A stretch of 7,226 bases of DNA from CAZXSK01 sp964642855. GTDB taxonomy: Bacteria > Planctomycetota > Phycisphaerae > SM23-33. The notes under the pieces were generated by a model. It was given only the letters and a program-made list of their open reading frames with translations, searched no databases and was not told where the DNA came from. The position numbers and the translations under genes were made by a program. Every line of letters begins with the position of its first letter. Position 1 is the stretch's first letter. Of this stretch, positions 1-5,741 are shown piece after piece. The DNA lies in NCBI GenBank assembly GCA_964642855.1, contig CAZXSK010000106.1:1-7226 (forward strand), written 5' to 3'.

Positions 1-1871
1 TACGCCCGCGTTTTGCCCGGCCAGTCGAGCACCGCGCCGGTATCGGCCGAGGTGGCGTGCTGGGCGTAGCGCCCCAGCGCGCCGTGGGCAATCGGGGCGG
101 GGCGGGGCTTGTACTTCTTCCGTCGGCGGTCGAACTCGGCCTTGCTGACCTTCGCGTTGAGCTTACCGCCGGGGATGTCGATTTCGATGATGTCGCCGGC
201 CTGCAGGAGGCCGATCTCTCCGCCGGCTGCGGCTTCGGGGGAAACGTGCCCGATGCACGCCCCGGCCGTGCCGCCGGAGAAGCGCCCGTCGGTGATCAGC
301 GCGCACTTGTCGCCGAGGCCCATGCCCTTGATGTAGCTGGTGGGCGCGAGCATTTCCTGCATGCCCGGGCCGCCGCGCGGGCCTTCATTGCGGATGACCA
401 CCACCTCGCCAGGCTGGACGTCGCCGGCGAGGATGCCGTCGCAGGCGTCTTCCTGGCTTTCATAGATCCGGGCAGGCCCGGCGTGCTCGTACATCTCGGG
501 GTCCACGCCGGCGAGTTTGACGATCGCTCCGCTGCCGGCGATGTTGCCGTACAGCACCACCAGCCCGCCCTTCTTCGTGAAGGCGCTGTCCAGCGGGCGG
601 ATGACGTCGACGGGGTCCAGCGGGCCCTTGTTGAGGGGGGGCAGTTTCTCGGGCTTCTGGCCGCGGTACATCGCGCGGACCTGCTCGACACTCCGCCCGG
701 TCGCCTTCCAGCCGTTGCGGTAGAGCTTCCTGGCGGCGGGGCAGATCTCGTCGCTCCGCAGCGACCACTTGCGGATGTTGTCCATCATCGTCTCGCCGGT
801 GACGGTCATCACGTCGGTGTGGACGAGCTTGTTGTTGTCCCACCAGAGCTGGCTGAGAATGGTCGTGATCCCGCCGGCGCGGTGGACGTCCTGCACGTGG
901 TAGATCTTCCCTTCCGGCGTGGCCGAGGGCGCGACGCGGCAGATGTTGGGCGTCCGCCGGGAGACGCGCTCGATGTCCTTGAGGGTGAACTTCACGCCGG
1001 CTTCGTTGGCGATTGCCAGCAGGTGCAGGACGGTGTTGGTCGAGCCGCCCATGGCCATGTCCAGCGCGAAGGCATTCTCGAAGGCCTTCTTGTTCATGAT
1101 GCGTCTCGGCAGCAGCGGCCAGGTCTTCTTGCAGCCTTCGTCGGCCCATTGCTTGGCCATGGTGACGATGCGCCTGGCAGCGGCCTTGTAGAGGTCCATG
1201 CGCGCGGGGCTGGTCGCCAGCGTCGTGCCGTTGCCCGGCATGGCCATGCCGATCGCCTCGCAGAGGCAGTTCATGCTGTTGGCGGTGAACATGCCGCTGC
1301 ACGAGCCGCAGGTGGGGCAGGTGTTGTTCTCGTATTCCTTGACCTTGCGGGCGGACATGTTGCCCACCCTGTGCTGGGCGACGGCGTAGAACTGGTCGAT
1401 CAGGTCGACGTCGTTGTCGCCGACGCGTCCGGCCTCCATGGGCCCGCCGGAGGCGAAGATCACGGGGATGTTCAGCCGACAGGCGGCCATCAGCATGCCC
1501 GGGACGATCTTGTCGCAGTTGGGAATGCAGATCAGCGCGTCGAACATGTGTGCCCGGGCCATGGCTTCGACGGAGTCGGCGATGATCTCGCGCGAGGCGA
1601 GGGAGTACTTCATGCCCGTGTGCCCCATGGCGATGCCGTCGCAGATGGCGATGGTGTTGAACAGGATGGGCGTTCCGCCGGCCTTGGCGACCTGCTGCTT
1701 GACGTAGTCGCCGACGGCATCGAGATGCACATGCCCCGGGACGATGTCGGTGTAGCTGTTGGCGATGCCGATCAGCGGCTTGCGGATGTCGCGGTCGGTC
1801 AGGCCGGTCGCCTTGAGCAGGCTGCGGTGGGGGCCTCGCTGGGGCCCGGTCTTGATGGCGTCAGATCGCAT
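1..1871 (-). CDS. ilvD: Dihydroxy-acid dehydratase (IlvD), 3' end at window edge
   Basis: Dehydrates 2,3-dihydroxy-isovalerate and 2,3-dihydroxy-3-methylvalerate to the 2-oxo acids in cytosolic valine, isoleucine and leucine synthesis; an Fe-S and Mg enzyme of the IlvD/Edd family. Visible motifs, from Met at 1871: NSYTDIVPGHVHL (38-50), NTIAICDGIAMGH (72-84), NCDKIVPGML with Cys119, CGSCSGMF with Cys191, and DGRFSGG with Ser532, the serine taken as the catalytic base in the family. Cys119 and Cys191 match conserved cluster cysteines. PGH at 45-47, where plant and yeast [2Fe-2S] enzymes have PCN, points to the E. coli-like class. The frame is open for 623 codons, and the bases at 2-1 read TA, so the stop (TAA or TAG) is probably split by the edge; the family is about 615 residues, so the protein is essentially complete. 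A GGGAG ribosome site (1885-1881) lies 9 bases upstream of ATG. The start overlaps the upstream small gene by 11 bases. Confidence 0.98.
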   Translation of the reverse strand, partial: MRSDAIKTGPQRGPHRSLLKATGLTDRDIRKPLIGIANSYTDIVPGHVHLDAVGDYVKQQVAKAGGTPILFNTIAICDGIAMGHTGMKYSLASREIIADSVEAMARAHMFDALICIPNCDKIVPGMLMAACRLNIPVIFASGGPMEAGRVGDNDVDLIDQFYAVAQHRVGNMSARKVKEYENNTCPTCGSCSGMFTANSMNCLCEAIGMAMPGNGTTLATSPARMDLYKAAARRIVTMAKQWADEGCKKTWPLLPRRIMNKKAFENAFALDMAMGGSTNTVLHLLAIANEAGVKFTLKDIERVSRRTPNICRVAPSATPEGKIYHVQDVHRAGGITTILSQLWWDNNKLVHTDVMTVTGETMMDNIRKWSLRSDEICPAARKLYRNGWKATGRSVEQVRAMYRGQKPEKLPPLNKGPLDPVDVIRPLDSAFTKKGGLVVLYGNIAGSGAIVKLAGVDPEMYEHAGPARIYESQEDACDGILAGDVQPGEVVVIRNEGPRGGPGMQEMLAPTSYIKGMGLGDKCALITDGRFSGGTAGACIGHVSPEAAAGGEIGLLQAGDIIEIDIPGGKLNAKVSKAEFDRRRKKYKPRPAPIAHGALGRYAQHATSADTGAVLDWPGKTRA

Positions 1872-2250
1872 GGTGGTCTTCTCCCTGTGTGTGCCCTGCC
1901 TCGGCGGCGAGCTGCGCCGCGAGGTCTTCCAGATAGTCCACCGCGTGGGAGAGGGTTTCGAAATCCTCGACGGTGGTCAGCACGTAGTTGGTGGTCGATT
2001 CGTCCCGCAGCGGGCGGATGGCGACGAAGTCCGGGTCCTTCGAAAGCTCCTTCAGGGATCCGAGGCTCGGATAGCCGATCAGCCCGCAGTACTGCTGGGG
2101 GCATTGGCCCATGTGGACCGCCCGGGTAAGCCCGTACAGCAGCACCTGCGCCCCGTGGCGCGCGAGGATCGGCTGGACCCGGCGAAGGTACTCGGCGTAG
2201 TCTGCCTCCCTGCCGGGGATCACGTCGAAGAGGTTCAGCACCACAATCAA
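1861..2250 (-). CDS. DUF1330-like dimeric alpha/beta-barrel protein
   Basis: A 129-residue protein starting at TTG. It has the layout of the DUF1330 / dimeric alpha-beta barrel superfamily: a beta strand (VVLNLFDV, 3-10), a helix with DYAEYLRRVQPIL, a strand around QVLLYG, the IGYPSLGSLKEL segment typical of the second half of the fold, then a helix and the strand NYVLTTVE. A charged tail of about 25 residues follows the usual end of the domain. Proteins of this fold form dimers, and some bind small ligands or act as monooxygenases or isomerases; no catalytic residue can be assigned here. The TTG start is chosen because GGAGAG lies 6 bases upstream and no better start is near. It lies directly upstream of ilvD on the same strand and its last codons overlap the ilvD start in another frame, so the two are very likely co-transcribed and translationally coupled. 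A role beside branched-chain amino acid synthesis is inference only. Confidence 0.82.
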   Translation of the reverse strand: MIVVLNLFDVIPGREADYAEYLRRVQPILARHGAQVLLYGLTRAVHMGQCPQQYCGLIGYPSLGSLKELSKDPDFVAIRPLRDESTTNYVLTTVEDFETLSHAVDYLEDLAAQLAAEAGHTQGEDHHAI

Positions 2251-2262
2251 GGTCGTCTCTCC
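2251..2262 (-). promoter_or_regulatory. Ribosome binding site deciding the TTG start
   Basis: On the minus strand GGAGAG (2262-2257) lies 6 bases before TTG (2250-2248). This supports the non-ATG start of the DUF1330-like gene; the codons upstream in that frame offer no better-placed start. Confidence 0.65.
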
Positions 2263-2310
2263 GCTGGGTTCGGCTGGGCCCGCCGTCCGCCGACGGGTCT
2301 CGACCGCGAT

Positions 2311-2339
2311 ACCCTACGGATTTCAGGCGCAGGTGGCAA
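2311..2339 (-). promoter_or_regulatory. Candidate sigma70-type promoter for the DUF1330-ilvD operon
   Basis: On the minus strand, TTGCCA (2339-2334, 5 of 6 to TTGACA) is followed by a 17-base spacer and TAGGGT (2316-2311, 3 of 6 to TATAAT, keeping the first two bases and the final T). Transcription would begin near 2304, leaving a leader of about 50 bases before the TTG start. The position in the divergent gap and the spacing fit; the -10 is poor, so this is only a candidate. No attenuator or leader peptide rich in branched-chain codons is evident in the short leader. Confidence 0.35.
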
Positions 2340-2395
2340 CAGGCAACCGGTTCGGGGGCTGCGGAACGTGGGGCGATGTGGTACCCTCCCGCCCG

Positions 2396-3010
2396 ATGGT
2401 AGTCGATCCGCATATCCTGTGGCATCTCCAGCCGGAGCGCCTGATCGAGGCGTACCGCTCGGGGCTGTTCCCGATGGTCGAGCGCGGCGAGCTGTACTGG
2501 TTCTGCCCCGATCCCCGCGGCGTCATGCCGCTGGACGAGCGGTTTCACGTCTCGCGAAGCCTGCGGCGCACGATTCGCCGCGGGATCTACGAATGCACCG
2601 TGAACCGGGCGTTCGATGCCGTCATGGCCGGCTGTGCGATGCGTGACGAGGGGACGTGGATCTCGCTGGAGATGCGCATGGCGTACAACGAGCTGCACGC
2701 CCGGGGTCTGGCCTGCAGCATCGAGGCCTGGCCGGCGGGGCAGGTTGGGGTCGGCGCGCCCGTCGGAGGGGTCTACGGCGTGACTGTGGGTGGTGTTTTC
2801 TGCGCCGAGAGCATGTTCCACACGCGAACGGACGCGGGCAAGGTGGCGCTGGTGGAGCTGGTCGAGCGACTTCGCCGGGGCGGGTTCTCGCTGATGGACA
2901 TCCAGTGGACCACGCCGAACCTCGTTCGCTGGGGAGCCTTCGACATGCCCCGCCGAGAGTACCTCGATCGCCTGGCCGGGGCGTTGGGCCGCGATGCGTC
3001 GCTGGCGTGA
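2396..3010 (+). CDS. aat: Leucyl/phenylalanyl-tRNA-protein transferase (Aat)
   Basis: Transfers Leu or Phe from charged tRNA to proteins with N-terminal Lys or Arg, marking them for ClpS/ClpAP degradation in the cytosol. From the chosen ATG (204 residues) the family motifs appear in order: AYRSGLFPM (19-27), WFCPDPRGVMP (35-45), EGTWIS (85-90), CSIEAW (107-112), GGVYGV and VFCAESMF (124-141), and FSLMDIQW (164-171), then GAFDMPRREYLDRL near the C-terminus. Glu138 and Asp168/Gln170 align with the conserved acidic and Gln residues of the E. coli active site. It is shorter than E. coli Aat (about 234) because it lacks the N-terminal subdomain leader and part of the tail, as is usual for compact Aat proteins. 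The start is uncertain: ATG 2396 has no clear Shine-Dalgarno, and in-frame GTG codons at 2378 and 2333 are alternatives. It is divergent from the ilvD operon; no clpS or clpA lies in the window. Confidence 0.95.
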   Translation: MVVDPHILWHLQPERLIEAYRSGLFPMVERGELYWFCPDPRGVMPLDERFHVSRSLRRTIRRGIYECTVNRAFDAVMAGCAMRDEGTWISLEMRMAYNELHARGLACSIEAWPAGQVGVGAPVGGVYGVTVGGVFCAESMFHTRTDAGKVALVELVERLRRGGFSLMDIQWTTPNLVRWGAFDMPRREYLDRLAGALGRDASLA

Positions 3011-3106
3011 CGACTCCCGGCTGAGGGCGGGTCCACGAATTGGCGGGACGGGCCGCGGCGCGTTCGTACTTCCGGCGGCAACTTGCTGTGGCGCGGGTTC
3101 GTGGCC

Positions 3107-3147
3107 TTGGCCGATGAGAGAAGCAGGGCCTGCTGCGCATCGGCCGG
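3107..3147. repeat. Two-part inverted repeat / potential RNA stem-loop
   Basis: GGCCGATG (3109-3116) pairs perfectly with CATCGGCC (3138-3145). Inside it, AGCAG (3122-3126) pairs with CTGCT (3130-3134) around a GGC loop, leaving a 5/3-base internal loop. Two G-U pairs could lengthen the outer stem. It is followed by GC-rich sequence without a T run, so it is not a classical intrinsic terminator. It could act as a Rho-independent-like pause, an RNA-stabilising 3' end for aat, a leader element, or an operator palindrome. Confidence 0.55.
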
Positions 3148-3175
3148 GTCGCGTCGCAGGGAGGCCCGAATGGTC

Positions 3176-3209
3176 TTGACAAAGTCTCACCGATGGGCGA
3201 CTCTACCGT
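3176..3209 (+). promoter_or_regulatory. Candidate promoter for the lipoprotein-TPR operon
   Basis: A perfect -35 hexamer TTGACA (3176-3181) lies about 90 bases upstream of the lipoprotein start. The -10 region is poor: GACTCT (3199-3204) has the 17-base spacing but only two matches, while TCTACC and TACCGT (3202-3209) resemble a -10 slightly better but are too far away. Position supports it; sequence only half does. Confidence 0.35.
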
Positions 3210-3217
3210 GCTACCGA

Positions 3218-3237
3218 CGCCGGCTGCGTGGCCGGCG
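3218..3237 (+). repeat. GC-rich hairpin in the leader of the lipoprotein gene
   Basis: CGCCGGC (3218-3224) and GCCGGCG (3231-3237) form a 7-pair stem around a 6-base TGCGTG loop, 36 bases before the start codon. In GC-rich DNA such a stem can arise by chance; a role in the leader is unproven. Confidence 0.35.
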
Positions 3238-3262
3238 CGGGATGGCAGTCGCCCGAGCGACA

Positions 3263-3268
3263 GGGAGG
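3263..3268 (+). promoter_or_regulatory. Strong ribosome binding site deciding the lipoprotein start
   Basis: GGGAGG sits 5 bases before ATG 3274 and fixes the start there, not at the in-frame ATG 3193, which lacks such a site and would place 27 residues of low-complexity sequence before the signal peptide. Confidence 0.8.
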
Positions 3269-3273
3269 TCGCG

Positions 3274-3765
3274 ATGAATGCGTTACGCTGCATCGGATGG
3301 CTGATCGCCTGCGCGGCGGTCACGGCGACAGGCTGCAACCCGCAGACGACGGACAACGAGATGGAAGACGGCACGGGTCGCAACAGGGACCCGCAGGTGC
3401 TGATCGCCAAGAATCGTCCTCCGATCCCGGACCTGCCCGTGCCGCTGGGGTTCGAGATTGACGAACGCCGGAGCCATCACCTGACCACCGGACCGTTCCG
3501 GCAGGTCAATCACGTGTACACCGGTGACGCCGACCGGTTTGCCGTGACGCGGTTCTACCGCACGCAGATGCCGGTCAACGGCTGGAGCCCGGTGCGGGAG
3601 TCGTTTGCCCAGGGCGTGGTGACGATGGACTTCGACAAGGGCGACGAACGCTGCAATATCATGATCATGCAAGGCCAGGGCTGGGGCAATCCGGTGGAAA
3701 TCCGGGTCTGGCTGTCGTTCTCCGGGAAGATCCAGTCCACCCGGAGCGGTGAGATGGGCAACTAG
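3274..3765 (+). CDS. Small predicted lipoprotein of unknown function
   Basis: A 163-residue protein. Residues 1-20 are a short signal peptide with one Arg and a hydrophobic core (CIGWLIACAAVTATG), ending at a lipobox-like ATG-Cys21; export and lipid attachment at Cys21 are inferred. A polar linker (22-50) rich in Asp, Asn and Gln leads to one compact domain (about 54-155). Its landmarks are PVPLGF (55-60), VYTGD (81-85), FYRTQMPVNGW (94-104), a VTMDFDKGDERCNIMI segment, and a final beta strand IRVWLSFSG. I recall this pattern (a PxGF start, a Y-x-G strand, an FY..MP..GW helix, then a beta hairpin) from small uncharacterised bacterial lipoproteins in which the helix packs on a sheet, but I cannot name a family with certainty. 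It ends 13 bases before the TPR membrane protein, so both are probably one transcript acting in the cell envelope. Confidence 0.82.
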   Translation: MNALRCIGWLIACAAVTATGCNPQTTDNEMEDGTGRNRDPQVLIAKNRPPIPDLPVPLGFEIDERRSHHLTTGPFRQVNHVYTGDADRFAVTRFYRTQMPVNGWSPVRESFAQGVVTMDFDKGDERCNIMIMQGQGWGNPVEIRVWLSFSGKIQSTRSGEMGN

Positions 3766-3778
3766 AAACAGACACGAC

Positions 3779-4918
3779 ATGAAATCGACACGACGTCACG
3801 AACTCCAGCACAACGAACTGGACGCCGAACTGGTCAAGGTCCTGGAGTTTTTCAAGAAGTACCGCAGCCAGATCTCCTGGGGCGTGCTGATCGTCATTGT
3901 ACTGGCTGTGGGCACCTGGATGTGGGTGGACCACTCCCGGGGCAAGGTCGCCGACGTGCAGCTGCGCTACGACCAGGTCATGGGGGTTGTGCCACCCCCC
4001 CAGGACATGGACGGGCAGGGGCGCCTGCAGGAACTGCAGGATCTGTCGAACCAGACCACCGATTCACGCATCGCAGCGATGAGCGCCCTGGCGATCGGAG
4101 ATACCCATCTTCAGGAAGTCATCCTCGCCGGCGGGGACCTTGGGGGCAATCCCGCGACGGAGAAAGCCACGGCTGCCTACAACCGCGTGATCGACGAATT
4201 CGGAGCGTATCCGGATCTCGTCGCTTCCGCCCGGTACGGGCTCGCCAAACTGGCCGTCAGCCAGGGCGATTTCCCCGCTGCCAAGGAAGCCTACGAGGAG
4301 ATCCTCAAGCGCCCGGAACTCAAGGGATACCCCGTCTACGCCATGGCCAATCAGGATCTGCAGACGCTCGGGCAACTCGCCCAGCCGATCCAACTGGCCG
4401 ACGTGGACCCCAACGCGCTGCCGCGCGTGGGTGCCCTGGCCGTGGCGAGCAATTTCCTCGAGGCTGTCGATGCCAATGACATCGAAGAGGCCGAGGAATT
4501 CCTGGCCGGCATGAACGAAGATTCCGATCCCGTCCAGGCCGCCCGGGAGATCCTCCAGGCCGGCGATGTGAAGATGGATATCGCCCACCTGGCCGTCCCC
4601 GACGCGATCGCCGTGTCTACAGAGACGGCCGATCCCAACGGCACGAAGGGCAAGGTCATTGTCGACCTTACGAAGGTCCGCAGGTTCTGGCGGGTCGAGA
4701 AGGTCGAGTTCGTTCCCACGGTCGAGGCGAAGGCCATTGTCGAAGCGTTTCTGGATGACCATCCCGGCGCGAAAGAAGACAAGCCGCTTCCGGGCGGGGT
4801 GGAGTTCCCGACCGATTTGCCCGACGGCCCGGTCGACGCCAACGAACCTGCCGACGGCAACGCGCCGGTTGACGGCAACGATCCGGCGACCGAAGATGGA
4901 ATGAAGCCGGTTGGCTGA
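3779..4918 (+). CDS. Single-pass membrane protein with TPR-like repeats
   Basis: A 379-residue protein. A charged cytosolic N-terminus (1-31, RRHELQHNELDAELVKVLEFFKK in essence, amphipathic) precedes one membrane helix (about 32-50, WGVLIVIVLAVGTWMWV), so the bulk should be periplasmic. Residues 130-185 carry TPR-like helical hairpins: ATAAYNRVIDEF, then ARYGLAKLAVSQGDFPAAKEAYEEIL. The arrangement resembles YfgM/TPR_21-type proteins, whose E. coli member works with periplasmic chaperones at the Sec translocon; transfer of that role here is inference. The middle (200-345) is unassigned. The tail (340-379) is acidic, rich in Pro, Asp and Asn, and includes a six-residue tandem repeat. ATG 3779 is chosen because the RRHELQxNEL start is typical of such proteins and the upstream GTG 3749 lies inside the lipoprotein gene. 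No good Shine-Dalgarno is visible, so translation may be coupled to the lipoprotein gene that ends 13 bases upstream. Confidence 0.85.
   Translation: MKSTRRHELQHNELDAELVKVLEFFKKYRSQISWGVLIVIVLAVGTWMWVDHSRGKVADVQLRYDQVMGVVPPPQDMDGQGRLQELQDLSNQTTDSRIAAMSALAIGDTHLQEVILAGGDLGGNPATEKATAAYNRVIDEFGAYPDLVASARYGLAKLAVSQGDFPAAKEAYEEILKRPELKGYPVYAMANQDLQTLGQLAQPIQLADVDPNALPRVGALAVASNFLEAVDANDIEEAEEFLAGMNEDSDPVQAAREILQAGDVKMDIAHLAVPDAIAVSTETADPNGTKGKVIVDLTKVRRFWRVEKVEFVPTVEAKAIVEAFLDDHPGAKEDKPLPGGVEFPTDLPDGPVDANEPADGNAPVDGNDPATEDGMKPVG
4832..4885 (+). repeat. Three tandem 18-bp units encoding a (V/A)D(A/G)NxP repeat
   Basis: Three consecutive 18-base units start at 4832, 4850 and 4868 and encode VDANEP, ADGNAP and VDGNDP (residues 352-369 of the TPR protein). 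Units two and three share the core GACGGCAACG; unit one is diverged. Such in-frame units can change number by slippage. They make a flexible acidic tail. Confidence 0.8.
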
Positions 4919-5002
4919 TCCCGCGAACCACAAACCGGGCCCGGCCGAGATGGTCCCGAGCCCTGACAACACCGTACCCCGAGGAAGGATGGAGACCGAA
5001 GT

Positions 5003-5635
5003 ATGGCCGATTTGAACGCCATTTCCGAAGCGCTGATCAAGGGTGACCGCGATACCGTACTGACGCTGACGCGGGGTGCAATCGACGAGGGCGTCGCCCC
5101 CAGGGAGATTCTCGAGCAGGGGTTGATCGCCGGCATGGACGTCGTCGGCAAGCGGTTCAAGGCGAACGAAGTGTACGTTCCGGAGGTGCTGATCGCCGCA
5201 CGCGCGATGAAGGCCGGGATGGAAGCCCTCCAGCCGGCGCTCACCGAGGCGGGCGTCGAGCCGCTCGGAACGGTCGTTATCGGCACGGTCAAGGGCGACC
5301 TGCACGATATCGGCAAGAACCTGGTAGCCATGATGCTCACCGGCGGCGGCTTGAAGGTCGTTGACGTAGGAACCGACGTTTCGCCCGAGAAGTTCATCGA
5401 GACCGTTCAGGCCGAGGGCGCCCAGGTCGTGGCGATGAGCGCGCTGCTGACCACGACCATGCCCCAGATGGGGGAGGTCGTCAAGGCGATGAAGGAAGCC
5501 GGTGTGAGCACCAAGACGATCGTCGGCGGGGCCCCGGTGACGCAGAATTTCGCCGACGAGATCGGGGCAGACGGCTACGCCGCCGACGCCGCCAGCGCCG
5601 TCGACGTGGTCAAGCAGCTCATCGACGCCGCCTGA
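5003..5635 (+). CDS. Corrinoid (B12-binding) protein of the methyltransferase-partner type
   Basis: A 210-residue cytosolic protein with the two-domain layout of MtmC/MtbC/MttC-like and MetH-like corrinoid proteins. Residues 1-85 form the four-helix cap domain (B12-binding-2), with GLIAGMDVVGKRF and VYVPEVLIAARAM. Residues 88-210 form the Rossmann-like cobalamin domain with D99-L-H101-D-I-G104 (the DxHxxG motif whose His ligates cobalt), S146-A-L148 (the SxL motif) and GG at 175-176 near the nucleotide-loop site. Such proteins carry a methyl group on cobalt between a substrate-specific methyltransferase and a second one, often acting on tetrahydrofolate or coenzyme M. The substrate (methylamines, methanol, methoxy compounds, glycine betaine or other) cannot be told from this protein alone. 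GGAG at 4991-4994 lies 8 bases before ATG. Its neighbours are an unrelated membrane protein and a pseudouridine synthase; no MtaB, MttB or reactivase (RamA-like) gene is in the window. Length and motifs are complete. Confidence 0.95.
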   Translation: MADLNAISEALIKGDRDTVLTLTRGAIDEGVAPREILEQGLIAGMDVVGKRFKANEVYVPEVLIAARAMKAGMEALQPALTEAGVEPLGTVVIGTVKGDLHDIGKNLVAMMLTGGGLKVVDVGTDVSPEKFIETVQAEGAQVVAMSALLTTTMPQMGEVVKAMKEAGVSTKTIVGGAPVTQNFADEIGADGYAADAASAVDVVKQLIDAA

Positions 5636-5670
5636 CTGCAGGGACGATCCGAACTCAACCCGCAAGAATA

Positions 5671-5689
5671 CCGCCCGCGCCCGCGGCGG
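5671..5689 (+). terminator. Possible weak stem-loop after the corrinoid gene
   Basis: CCGCC (5671-5675) pairs with GGCGG (5685-5689) around a 9-base GC-rich loop, 36 bases after the stop. No T-run follows (the next bases are CATTGG), so it may end transcription only weakly or not at all. Confidence 0.22.
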
Positions 5690-5741
5690 CATTGGCCCGA
5701 GGCTGATCCCGTCGCGGGTGCGTTCGCATGAAAGTCCAGCG

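Larger units (their letters stand above)
3011..3273. other. Intergenic region between aat and the lipoprotein gene
   Basis: The largest gap in the window (263 bases). No open frame in it has convincing family features. It holds the two-part inverted repeat at 3107-3147, a consensus TTGACA at 3176, a GC-rich hairpin at 3218-3237, and the strong ribosome site of the next gene at its right end. I see no tRNA cloverleaf and no U-tailed terminator for aat. Confidence 0.6.

Noticed and set aside
460..1302. A minus-strand frame within ilvD
   Set aside because: It is a second frame on the ilvD strand, rich in Arg, His and Gln, without motifs; ilvD fully accounts for the region.
57..2129. A 690-residue plus-strand open frame
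   Set aside because: It lies antisense to ilvD and the DUF1330-like gene, both with clear family motifs. Its composition (Ala, Gly, Val, Asp, His rich, no recognisable domain) is that of an antisense frame in GC-rich coding DNA.
1799..3190. A 463-residue minus-strand open frame
   Set aside because: It is antisense to aat and out of frame with the DUF1330-like gene. The translation is Arg/Pro rich and shows no domain.
3193..3273. Upstream extension of the lipoprotein from ATG 3193
   Set aside because: It would hide the signal peptide behind 27 polar residues, and the strong GGGAGG site sits before ATG 3274. It would also overlap the candidate promoter.
3749..3778. GTG 3749 as the start of the TPR protein
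   Set aside because: It lies inside the lipoprotein gene, its GGAG is only 2 bases away, and the typical N-terminus begins at ATG 3779.
4935..4944. Ten-base palindrome CCGGGCCCGG after the TPR gene
   Set aside because: No loop and no T-run, so it is not a terminator; such palindromes are expected in GC-rich DNA, and no second copy is seen in the window.
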